Source: Hydractinia symbiolongicarpus (lineage: Eukaryota; Cnidaria; Hydrozoa; Anthoathecata; Hydractiniidae). From it: 60,000 bases of DNA. Shown here piece after piece: positions 44,088 to 52,682 of the stretch. A program made the translations under genes and the position numbers. How positions within the stretch are numbered: position 1 is the first letter of the stretch; every line of letters starts with the position of its first letter. Under the pieces are notes generated by a model. The model was given only the letters and a program-made list of their open reading frames with translations, ran no database searches and was not told the origin of the DNA. Where the stretch lies: positions 21,513,650-21,573,649 of the forward strand of contig NC_079887.1 in assembly GCF_029227915.1 (NCBI RefSeq), written 5' to 3'.

Positions 44088-44837
44088 CTAGCCAACCCTT
44101 TCACCTCGACGTAAACCGAGATGGGATAGAATGCCTTCTGAATCCAGATAATATTGGGATTCTTTTTTGCACCATTCGCGTTCTGCATCAGCCGGTAGTT
44201 CTCCTGTGCCCATATAGGTAATGATATCAATTAATTCCGCTTCTTTTTTTCGTGCCTCAATGACGTTTGGTAGAAAGAGTCCAGGTTTTACTGCGGCCGC
44301 TGTGCCATAGACCCTACGAGACAGTGCATCAGCATTACCATGATTCTTACCTGGTCTATAGTCAATGGAACAATTGTACGATTGCAAAAGCAATGCCCAT
44401 CGCGCTAGCCTGCATGTACGCTCTTTGATTTCCATAAACCATCGCAAGGATTGGTGATCCGTCACAATTCAGAACTTTTTCCCCAAAAGGTATGGCCGAC
44501 ACTTAGTAATTGCTACCACCACTGTCAATGCTTTCCTTTCGGTGGTACTATACCTACGTGCAGTTTCTAAAAAAACCCGCCCACGATATAGGATAACACG
44601 TTCCGAACCTTCTTGTTCTTGTGAAAACGTAAAACCGCATCCTTCGTTACTGGCATTAATCAGTATATAAGACAAAGGACTTCGTGAAATGGGGGAATGC
44701 CAAAATAGGTGCACTGGTCAATTTTGTCTTCAGTTCATCGAAGCATTTTTGTTGTTGTTCATCCCACATAAAATTTATATCCTGTATTAGCAAACAGTGT
44801 AGCAGTTTGCCCAAAAGAAAAAACGGCTTTTGCGACT
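44088..44837 (-). pseudogene. Ty3/gypsy RNase H region
   Basis: Minus strand: [20 protein letters not shown] and TSAPILAFPHF, then the first RNase H Asp in VLYTDASNEG, followed by RRYSTTERKALTVVVAI. A frameshift at about 44467 leads into VTDHQSLRWFMEIKERT, RWALLLQSYNCSIDYRPGK and NADALSRR. This is the canonical gypsy RT-RNase H series. The connection to the RT palm is lost at about 44837. Confidence 0.92.
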
Positions 44838-46030
44838 TACCGCGGCTTATACCAGTTTCGTGTGCTACCATTTGGTCTTACGAACGCGCCGGGTTCTTTT
44901 CAAGGTTTATCGGGAAGATTTGTTTTGTTTTTATCAATGACATAGTAATTTTCTTGCGGAATTTTGATGAGCATCTACGTAATTTACAGATGGTGTTTGA
45001 TGCATTACGCTGAGCAAAATTGCTGATGAAATTGAAAAAATGCAAGTTTGACTTTACACATGATCTAGAATATACTCTTGCTGCCGAAGGCGTTGGTCTG
45101 GATCCAGAAAACATCGAAAACGTTGCCACACCCTGTCCCTAAGAAAACAAAAACGTTTACACGTTTTTGGGCTCATGCCAGTACTAAAGGTAGTTTGTGG
45201 ACAATTTTTCCAAACTAGACGCTTGAAGATGGTGCCACTGTTAGGATGTCCTGATTTTCAACAGTAACTGATGAACAAGGGCAGGTGTTACAGCTAACTG
45301 ACACCGATACTTCTATGGAGATGCTCTGAGACGCAATTACCGAGAACCCCTTTAATTTATCAAAGACAAAAAGTAAGATGTCTGCTACATCTTGCTAAGA
45401 AATGCATTGGAAAGATGTATTTCCAAAAGAGTGTATTTTATGTTTTAAGAATCAACGGGGGTCAAAGAACGGCTTAGCATGGTCATGTTAAAAGCAATCG
45501 CCCTCACAATTGGTGACAATTAGAATGAAATGAAGCACACTGGGATCATAACGATGAAATAATATTTAGAGTTTGAAAAAGAGCTCGCATATGCATAGGC
45601 AATGGTATTTTCCGACCAGACCTGACGAATTATTTTCATAGATTTTATAGTAGATTTCCCAGTTACCGAACGAACGTCGTAGCATTCATATCTTGACTAT
45701 AGTTGGTAATTTTTATAAAAACCTAAAATGTTTTGCAGCTACCAACAGAACCCCTATAATTTACCAATATTGTTTAATGGTATTACACCGCATTTTTACA
45801 AACAAAATCACCATATGGGAGAAAACTACCTATTCCATTAGACATTCTATACGAAAATAACAATGGAAAAGCAGCCCTTAAGCAGTATCTGAATTTAAAT
45901 CCATATAATCATGTACGAGATAGAAGCGGGACGATGAAGACACGTCAAACAAAATATCAGACAGTAAGAAATGACGTGGTGAAAGTGAGAGTACAATCTG
46001 ATTTGGCTAGGCAGTTCAAAAACGTCGCAA
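44838..46030 (+). pseudogene. Second Ty3/gypsy fragment, inverted to its neighbour
   Basis: Plus strand: [18 protein letters not shown] (44847-44900), then after a frame change [20 protein letters not shown]. This is the RT palm, with the catalytic pair changed to IND. Next come KKCKFDF and AAEGVGLDPENIENV, then a degraded stretch with stops. Further on, integrase traces DFPVTERTS (about 45655) and SPYGRKLPIPLDILYENNNG (about 45810-45870) appear. The whole is heavily decayed. It faces the minus-strand gypsy element head to head at about 44837. Confidence 0.8.
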
Positions 46031-46679
46031 GGATGGCAATTGCTTCTTTAACAAAAATTGAATTCACTTTTACAATTTCCTCGTAACGTCAATCACAATC
46101 AAAATTTTTGTAATTTTCATAGCAAAAGTTAAGATTAATAGACCTGATTAGGTTGTGGAGGAGGAAAGATTTGTAGTCACTTATCAGACAATCAGTTTGA
46201 ACTAAAACCAATTCTTGAAGAGTCTTCAGTTTTGGCATTTTATACGAATAATGTAAAAAAAACAGTCGGTTCCAGCCTGTAAAAAGATGTAACCCAAGGA
46301 AAGCCGAAACCAACAACTGCCGCAAAAAAGGCCTGCATCCGGCAACATTCCTCCTTTCTTTGCATTATCATTAATTGCCTAATGGCATCAGCAAAATGCT
46401 GTAAAAACCTTTGTAGTTGTAGTGACTTAAACCAGTACAGTTGGGTAAAATATAGCTGAATGTTTCCCGCTATTGGGCCGTCTTCAAACGAGACACAGGA
46501 CCACCAGTCAGCACTCATTCACTCACCGACCTTCGTAACTTATGTTGTCAATTGGTCATGCAAAACCGAAATTGGAGTGAGTTAGCCTGGAAAAATTTTC
46601 AATCGCAAATATGCGAATTTTTTACGAACAGTTATGTAGTAATAGGCTTCCTAAGACTTCTGACTTGTGAGACTACTTC
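46031..46679. other. Spacer, no supported gene
   Basis: About 650 bp between the gypsy fragment and the DIRS element. A minus-strand open stretch at 46240-46518 shows no similarity that I recognise. Confidence 0.4.
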
Positions 46680-47860
46680 CCATATTCAATACAAATTATG
46701 GAATTGGCTCTGAAGTATACCTGGGAGTCAATAGTGAAGTATGATGATGAACATCGGATTTTTCGGCACACTTATAGCTTCGACAACAGCCATCTACACG
46801 AGGTTATGCTCATGCCCCGCTGGGCAATGAAATGAAGCGCTTTGTCTAGTACAGGGGGGTCTAAGCCTGGTTTTACTTGGCCTACGCTTTCTGCATTAGG
46901 TACACACAGACCCAGGCTGAAAACGGGGATTTCCCAAAACTTTAATTGCCTTTAAGGGTTATCAAAAACCGGATTGCAAATTCTCACATCCTGCAACCGC
47001 AAGGCTTGAAATAAGATTTGTGGCAAGCAACACACAGGTTGTCAACACACACCTTCTAATTGATTAGATTTGCCAAGGTTTTCCTCACCTCTTAATTTGG
47101 AATTATGGACCACTGAACTAGCTGATGACCCAGACAGGGAATTCCTTCTTAATGGAATTATTCATGGTTTCCAGCTTTTGCCTGCAGACATTTCTCTTAC
47201 GCCTGCCGAAATGCATAATTATTCCTCAGCTACTAATCCCCTCTCTGCTGATAAGGTGGAGGCTACTATCATAGAGGACATTAGTGCTGGTAATTATGTC
47301 TTGACAGACTCCAGGCCTATTATTGTTAGTGCCTCGGGACTGTTTTTAAGCCTGATAGTGAGGACCTGCACCTCATTCATGACTGCTCAACACCTCCTGG
47401 TAAAGGTGTTAACACCTACATTACCAGTGAAAAACAACGATTTTAAACCATAGATCACGCTGTCAAGCTGATAAATAATGGTTGTTTTCTGGAAAACTTG
47501 ACCTAAAACGTGCATACCGGTCTGTACCGATGCATCCCTCTAACTACGCAGCCCTAGGTTTGGAGTGGAAATTTAAGAGTGCCTCAACTTTTACTTACAT
47601 TTTGGCACACGCCTACCTTTGGTGGTAGGGATGCTCCTGGTATTTTTCACCGAATAACTAAGCTGTTCAGCGAATAATGGCTAAGCAAGGTTTCAACCTC
47701 CTAGTTGTGAACCTTGATGATTTTCTTGATCATTGATCATTGGGATAAATAGGAGTGAATGCAAAGCAGCTTTCGATGCTTTGTCTGCTTTACTTGTGTC
47801 TTTCTCAGTCCATCTAATGTTATTACACCATGTCAGGAGCTTGTGTTCCTTGGCAAGAAG
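46680..47860 (+). pseudogene. DIRS gag trace and reverse transcriptase, first part
   Basis: Near 46690-46770 the plus strand reads IQIMELALKYTWESIVKYDD, as at the end of DIRS-type gag proteins. The RT starts around 47070 with SPLNLELWTTELADDPDREF and ILNG-like HGFQL. It continues through frame changes with HPSNYAALGLEWKF (about 47530), then APGIFHRITKLFSE (47630-47670) and NLDDFL (about 47710), the equivalent of the catalytic YLDDF box. CQELVFLG follows at about 47832-47856, directly before a repeat insertion. Confidence 0.85.
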
Positions 47861-48052
47861 AATGAAAATTACAAAGTGCATGTACAATGATAAACTCGAC
47901 CAGTTAAGTCTTAAAATTTAAATTCTAGAGGTTTTGCTCCTCTAAAGAATATGCTCAGATAAAGGAACACAATTCTTCCTTTTTCCAAGGAGATAATTGG
48001 CACAAAAATTGAACAAACAAACAGACAGAGAGTAGGATAGGACTTCTGTAAA
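47861..48052 (-). repeat. 192-bp repeat A inserted in the DIRS reverse transcriptase
   Basis: Begins on the plus strand GAAGAATGAAAATTACAAAG and ends CAGGACTTCTGTAA-like. It is about 90% identical to 48600-48795. It splits the RT precisely after CQELVFLG and before VDCTVSLP. Part of it (CACAATTCTTCCTTTTTCCAAGG) matches the start of the structured repeat copies at 42249 and 58470. Confidence 0.85.
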
Positions 48053-48599
48053 GTGTAGATTGCACGGTTTCCTTACCAGCTAATAAATTGTCTGCGTTAA
48101 AGGAAACGGTTAACTCTTTCTCCCTCTGGAAAAGAGCCTTCAAGAAACAGCTATAACAACTTGCAAACTTGCAGGCCTCCTTAACTGGGCTTGGAAGGTG
48201 GTGTATGGTGGCCGTACCTTTTTAAGAGGCGTTGTTGATCTGATGAACCACTTGTCGTCTCCTGCCTCGCGATGTCGCTTGACTTCCGAATTCCACAGGG
48301 AAAACGATTGGGTGTCAGTACCTGGACTTTATTAATGGGAAGTGCGAACTTTGTGACACTAGCCCCATTACTGACTTAGAAACACACGCATGTTCCTTGG
48401 TATGGATGCTTACTTTCAATGAGATTGGCTTAATTCCCACCTTCTGGTTGATCACCCAGCCATTGTTCATATGCACATCAACTTCAAAGAAGCACTGTGC
48501 ATAGTGTTTTATGCGATGTTGTGGTGTTCTTTCTGGAAAAACAATACCATCCATGTGTACTGTGACAATACTGATGCTGTTGCTAGGTTAAATAAGGAA
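48053..48599 (+). pseudogene. DIRS reverse transcriptase thumb and RNase H
   Basis: Resumes with SVDCTVSLPANKLSALKETV, then LLNWAWKVVYGGRTFLRGVV and LMNHL, then a stretch ending HINFKEALCIVFYAMLWCSF and VYCDNTDAVARLNK, the RNase H signature of DIRS elements (E-A-L ... D-N-T-A-V-A). The frame shifts in several places. The next element begins immediately after LNK. Confidence 0.82.
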
Positions 48600-49150
48600 G
48601 AATGAAAATTACAAAGTGCACGCACAATGATAAACTCGACCAGTTAAGTCTTAGAATTTAAATTCTAGTGGTTTTGCTCCTCTAAAGAATATGCTCATAT
48701 AAAGGAACACAATTTTTCCTTTTTCCAAGGAGGTAATTGGCACAAAAATTAAACAAACAAACAGACAGAGAGAGTAGGACAGGACTTCTGTAACGGGTAC
48801 AAGGGTTTCGACTCATATTCCTGAACCAAGGTACCCAAAATGTCTAGTTGAGTCACCTCAAAAGAGGTCTGCGAACAGTCTTCAGCAGGAACTAGACATT
48901 TCTTTCATCCATAACTTTTCATCTGTCCTACTCTGTACGATCTTGTGTGACTGGGGTAAGAAGTGGAGTCGTCACTCTCCAAAGTTAAGACCTGGTAGAG
49001 TCAACCCCCCCTTGCTGGCGTAATTTTTTTTTGTTTTTTGCTTTTATTTTGACTGGGGTAATAAGTGAAGTCGTCACTCTCCAAAGACAAGACTACAAAA
49101 AAAAGAAGAAAAAAACGAAAAGAAAAAAAAGAAAAGAATAGTCAAACCCC
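48600..49150 (-). repeat. 3' end of the REL/USP element: repeat A, structured stem and tandem units (copy 2)
   Basis: From low to high coordinates: repeat A (48600-48795); GGGTAC...GTACCC bracket with GGTTTCGACTC (48796-48837); a perfect 12-bp stem AAATGTCTAGTT / AACTAGACATTT (48838-48901) enclosing ACCTC-AAAA-GAGGT; then two tandem units starting GTAAGAAGTGGAGTCGT and GTAATAAGTGAAGTCGT (48957, 49060). The second contains an A/G-rich expansion (49095-49138). It directly follows the USP domain on the minus strand, as a 3' untranslated region would. Confidence 0.82.
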
Positions 49151-50148
49151 CCTTGCTTACATAAGCCGGAAGTTGTGGTGCTGGCTGCAACTTGCCTAAG
49201 CTCTTCTCGGAAAAGGATGTAAGGTTGTACACCATTAAGCAAGCTTTGTTTGCAAGGGACCACCTCTCTGTCGTTGCAATGAAACCACTCACCATGCACT
49301 TGGTTATAAGCAACAGTAGTGTAATGGCCATTGTTCAAATTTACGGAGTGGTTAATTACAGCCCTTAAGTTGTAGTGCTTGCGACAACAGACTTCCCTGT
49401 CTACAGTGATAGGTATAGAAACAGTGCCCGGGTAAGATGTGACAGGAGAACAAACCTTACACATAAGACCTTTGTTATAGGCAAAGCGCTTTAATTGCAG
49501 AACCAAAATTGATCTGCACTCTGCGACCTCTTTTTCAACTGTTGCAGTTTGGTAACTATCGCAGTAGTCACAGAAGTACGGGTTGACGCCTGACAATTCT
49601 TCGCTCTCCAATAAGTTATCTATTGAAGATTGTACAGTCAATGTCAAGGGCAGTTGAAGAAAGAAATGGACTTACTTGTTCAAAGGTGCTAATATTATTG
49701 CAAGCGCTGCAAGTAGTGCAGATTTTCACACGAGTGTTGAATAATCTACCAAAGAAAGGAAAGGCTAAGGACAACTCTGGTATGAGAAACATGAGAAACT
49801 TGCATTAGAAACATGGACTTTTAATGCATTTAGAAATGAAGAAGTGTTCACTGGAACCTTGGAGGAAGATAGTTTGCGTAGAATACTTACAAAACTTTTA
49901 CCTATCGGCATATTGGAATCATTTGCAGAGATGGCTGTGGCGACTGCGGGTAACACATAAAAACATTGCAAGATGGAATTGATGTAACATGTGTTGCCCA
50001 ATTTTAGCAAGCCGCTGTTGCTGCCTAGTGATTCTTGTGCAGGCAAGGTAGTGGAGCTCTTTGTTACTCCCTGGGGATTCGTGTCCTTAAAACTAGTGGT
50101 CGAAGTTGCTTGTAACTTGGATGATTTCTTTGAAACAGTTGGTATCAA
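49140..50148 (-). pseudogene. Ubiquitin-specific protease (USP/UCH-type) domain
   Basis: Same reading frame as the REL domain. After a Ser/Thr-rich linker comes the Cys box GLLKLGNTCYINSILQC with its catalytic Cys, about residue 52 of the segment. The middle (around 49780-49650) is deleted and read in another frame, with KICTTCSAC as a trace of the zinc ribbon. Then the original frame returns: PYFCDYCDSYQ, a CxxC, and the His box HYNLRAVINHSVNLNNGHYT with catalytic His, WFHCNDREVV and PYILF. USPs remove ubiquitin from proteins. The QQDA-x-EF region seems lost. A host USP retrocopy is possible, but the shared frame with REL and the 3' repeat argue for a retroelement domain. Confidence 0.8.
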
Positions 50149-50179
50149 TTGAGCGGTATGCTGTGGATCCCTACCAGGA

Positions 50180-50715
50180 TGAATCTAAGACAAAGAATCT
50201 GGAGATAGTCAGATGTAAAACGACGATCGCATGGATGACTCAGTAAGAGATTTCAGAGTGGAACGCACAAACATGTTAGAAAAGCCGAGGCGACGGAGGC
50301 AGATTCTAACTGTTTCGGAACAAAATCCTCTAGCTCCTACAAAGAAATGCACAGACCAATTGTTTAATCTCATGACGGAACAAAGTGACGAGTATTTATC
50401 AACTTTAACTCCATTCCAAGTCTTCATATTCTCTTCGCATGGGCAAGTTAATTGAAGGATAATTACAGTTTTGGTTATGGCAGAAGTTAAAAGTATGTCC
50501 GGACGAAGTTGCGTTACAGCAAGATAAGGTGGTACTATTAAGGTTGAATCTAATTCTGACAATAATCTCCAATCAGAGGCCAGGTGAAGGATACCTTGAA
50601 TTTTTGAACGCTTTTTGGTGGGAAGACGTTTACCAGCTGGAACAAAGGATATTTTATGACATCTAGATGGTTTTGCTGGCTCATAATCGGATAAAAACTT
50701 CTGAATGGCTGTCAC
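50180..50715 (-). pseudogene. REL-type (PD-(D/E)XK) endonuclease domain of a retroelement
   Basis: Minus strand from about 50715: LSDYEPAKPSRCHKISF, then PPYLAVTQLRPDILLTSA, LQLTCPCEENMKT, KVDKYSSLCSVMRLNNW and GARGFCSETVRICLRRLGFS. The pattern RPD ... (D/E)-x-T-x-P-x-E-x-N ... K-x-x-KY is that of restriction-like endonucleases at the C-terminus of R2/NeSL/Hero-type LINEs. The catalytic acid before LTCP is Gln here, so the nuclease is probably dead. A TGA at 50209 and a TAG about 20 bases on interrupt the frame, which otherwise runs directly into the USP domain. Confidence 0.7.
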
Positions 50716-50834
50716 TAACTACCTTGACCGTTTTTCCCTTCCTTAATCAGTTTGTGTGTACCTCAATTTTGGAAAATGTGGTTTCATAATTCTATCTCTG
50801 ATAACTGGGTTCTCTAATCTGTTCTGAGTGGTAA

Positions 50835-51530
50835 AAAGCGGATGCTTGGTGTTCCACCACGGCTCTGTCTTCCTATTTTTATAAATTTACTTCTTGGTAT
50901 CTGGTCTCATTTAAATCTCAATTCCAGTAAGCATCCTTTTGGGCCTATTTTGCAAGCCTCGCACCTACAACTGCATCGTCAGCTGCCTTTAATGCTCGCA
51001 TCAACTTTACTAGGTGTGATTTTGTTTTCTCCCATTTACAGTTGTTGATACTAGTTAGCGGGAGTAAAACCATCCTGTTGGGACAGCCTACTATTACTGT
51101 TCCGCTGGTGGCTATTCCAACATCACAATTTTTGCCCAGTTGCTGCTGTCGCTTACGCGTTTTCTCTAGCGCCTGATGTACCAGTTAACTTTCAAGCAAT
51201 ATCCTGGCACAACTCTGCCTCATTTGCTACTAGACCTATCAATCTTTTATGGCCTGTATTAAGAAAGTTTTGACTGAACTTGGGGTTCCTGCCCACCTAA
51301 ATTGGACTCACTCAATTCGACGGGGAGGTGCCACATATACAATGGAAGCTGGCGTTCCCCTGGATTCCAATTCCTTCCTTGGACACTGGAAGTTAAACTC
51401 TATGTTTCCCTACCTACACGTGCCACTATCTCAGCGCCTTTCAGCCAGCGTATCATGGCATTGCACCTTACCACACATTTCTAATTTCCAATTTAACATA
51501 CCTTTGGATTTGGCTATTCGCATATATTAG
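50835..51530 (+). pseudogene. DIRS tyrosine recombinase
   Basis: Traces of the central domain (KHPFGPILQASHLQLHRQ and SLAPDVP) precede the C-terminal catalytic part at 51249-51530: NWTHSIRRGGATYTMEAGVP holds the HxxR box. LGHWKLNSMFPYLHVPLSQR follows, with the second His/Trp (GHW) and a tyrosine (PYLHVPL) in the expected place. The enzyme would insert circular DNA copies by strand exchange. Upstream stops show decay. Confidence 0.85.
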
Positions 51531-51829
51531 CTACTTCATCTTTATATAGTAGTATGTTCACTCATTGATCGTTGTATATATTTAATTGTTTTTATGTATG
51601 CTTGCTGCTCTTTGTATTTATTTGTTGTTTTTTAGTATTCTTGCTAATAGAAATGTTTACTGTATATTTGCGTTTTTACTGTGTGAATTTTACCATTGAA
51701 TTTCTCCTAAAATTATTAGCTAGCCTCAACGTGACCGTTAACCTCGTAGGTTATCAAAGTTTCCCACCCTGCTGTAATTAATGAACGGTTTCTTAAAGTT
51801 TACCATTGAGTATAGAGGTGATTTGCATT

Positions 51830-52190
51830 AGTTTACACACAGAAGGAAATCATTGGTCTCTGATGTAGTTCTGCCAATTCTTAATATCTCTGCACAAATT
51901 GCAGAACAAAATATTTTAATAAGGGACGTTGCTAGTACGAAATAACATCTAAACAACAGTAAAGAAAAATTCATTACTTTTATCAAAACGACCCAGTGAA
52001 AATGATCTATATTTAAGAGCAATATGTAAATCCAAAAAATCTGCAATTTCTCCGTTATGCTCCTGCTTTAGCTCAAGCTCAGGAGGGTAGATGTCTTTAA
52101 AACTTCTTTCAATCTTACCACTATCCTTCATCGCATTTAAATCATCCATAAATCGAAACATATTGCCAGCCCTATTCAACTGTTTTTTTT
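51830..52190 (-). pseudogene. Reverse-transcriptase fragment of a Penelope-like or related element
   Basis: Minus strand: MFRFMDDLNAMKDSGKIERS with a FMDD catalytic box, then YPPELELKQEHNG and ADFLDLHI, and in a shifted frame AEILRIGRTTSE. This series resembles a type of invertebrate reverse transcriptase often predicted near Penelope-like elements. It is a short relic; the rest of the element is missing. Confidence 0.6.
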
Positions 52191-52274
52191 AAATTTCTTA
52201 GGCCAATTGCTTTCATAATAATAAAGAAATAGGTTAGCCGTAAATGAAGCAGGGTCTGACCCCACAGGGTTTTT

Positions 52275-52415
52275 TATAGGCAAAACACTTTAACTGCAAA
52301 ATCAAAAGTCACTGTTGCAGTTTGGTGGCTATTGCAGTACCGACAGAAGTACGAGTTAACTCTTCGCTTGCGAAAAAATTATCCACTGACAATTGTGCAG
52401 ACAACCACCCATACA
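52275..52415 (-). pseudogene. Second, shorter copy of the USP segment
   Basis: This stretch aligns with 49480-49640 (GTTGCAGTTTGGT, CAGAAGTACG and ACAATT words in order), the part between the CxxC cluster and the core. It shows that the USP sequence is repeated in this genome, as expected of a mobile element rather than a single host gene. An internal deletion and substitutions make it non-coding. Confidence 0.75.
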
Positions 52416-52682
52416 CAAGAACTTGTAAACCTGGCGGTAGCTTTCCACATGTATTAAGGGATCCCGACACTCAGTCTTACATAGGTGAGCTCTAGACTAG
52501 CCCTATGCATAGTCATAAGAAAAAAAGATAGTCTGGTGACAAACAATGGCCTATTGTTTTATGTTTTTGCAAGCAAATGAAGCTCGCACCCAGATCTCCG
52601 ATCCTGCACAGAAGTTCAAAATGGCGTATAATTGCCTGTATGTTTTGGTTTGATTTCATAACAGTTTGATGTTTATTCTAAT

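Larger units (their letters stand above)
40190..44837 (-). mobile_element. Ty3/gypsy element with chromodomain, env-like and protease-type ORFs, 5'-truncated
   Basis: Reading the minus strand from 44837: the connection of reverse transcriptase to RNase H, the RNase H, integrase zinc finger and degraded core, a chromodomain, then an env-like gene with signal peptide and membrane anchor, and finally an ORF with a retroviral-type aspartic-protease motif. The upstream part (gag, RT palm) is missing where an inverted gypsy fragment begins. A dispersed repeat has inserted in the env-like gene (42249-42830). No LTR was identified. Confidence 0.75.
48600..50830 (-). mobile_element. REL-endonuclease retroelement with a USP domain, 5'-truncated, inside DIRS
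   Basis: The insertion sits between the DIRS RNase H (ends at 48599) and recombinase (from 50835). On the minus strand it reads: REL-type endonuclease, ubiquitin-specific protease, tandem 100-bp units, a structured stem region, and repeat A as the end. I infer a LINE of the REL class that lost its reverse transcriptase by 5' truncation. Shorter copies of its 3' end elsewhere in the window (42249, 47861, 58470) support this. No flanking duplication or poly(A) was identified. Confidence 0.6.
46680..51530 (+). mobile_element. DIRS-type tyrosine-recombinase retrotransposon, interrupted
   Basis: Plus-strand pieces in order: a gag C-terminal trace, reverse transcriptase, RNase H, then, after a 2.2-kb block belonging to another element, a tyrosine recombinase. 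This order and the recombinase mark the DIRS/Ngaro group. A short repeat (47861-48052) interrupts the reverse transcriptase. Terminal repeats typical of the group were not found. All parts are broken by stops. Confidence 0.82.

Noticed and set aside
49140-50148. Ordinary host USP gene
   Set aside because: It shares a frame with a retroelement endonuclease, is followed by a dispersed repeat, has no introns seen and has a second partial copy; host retrocopy is still possible.
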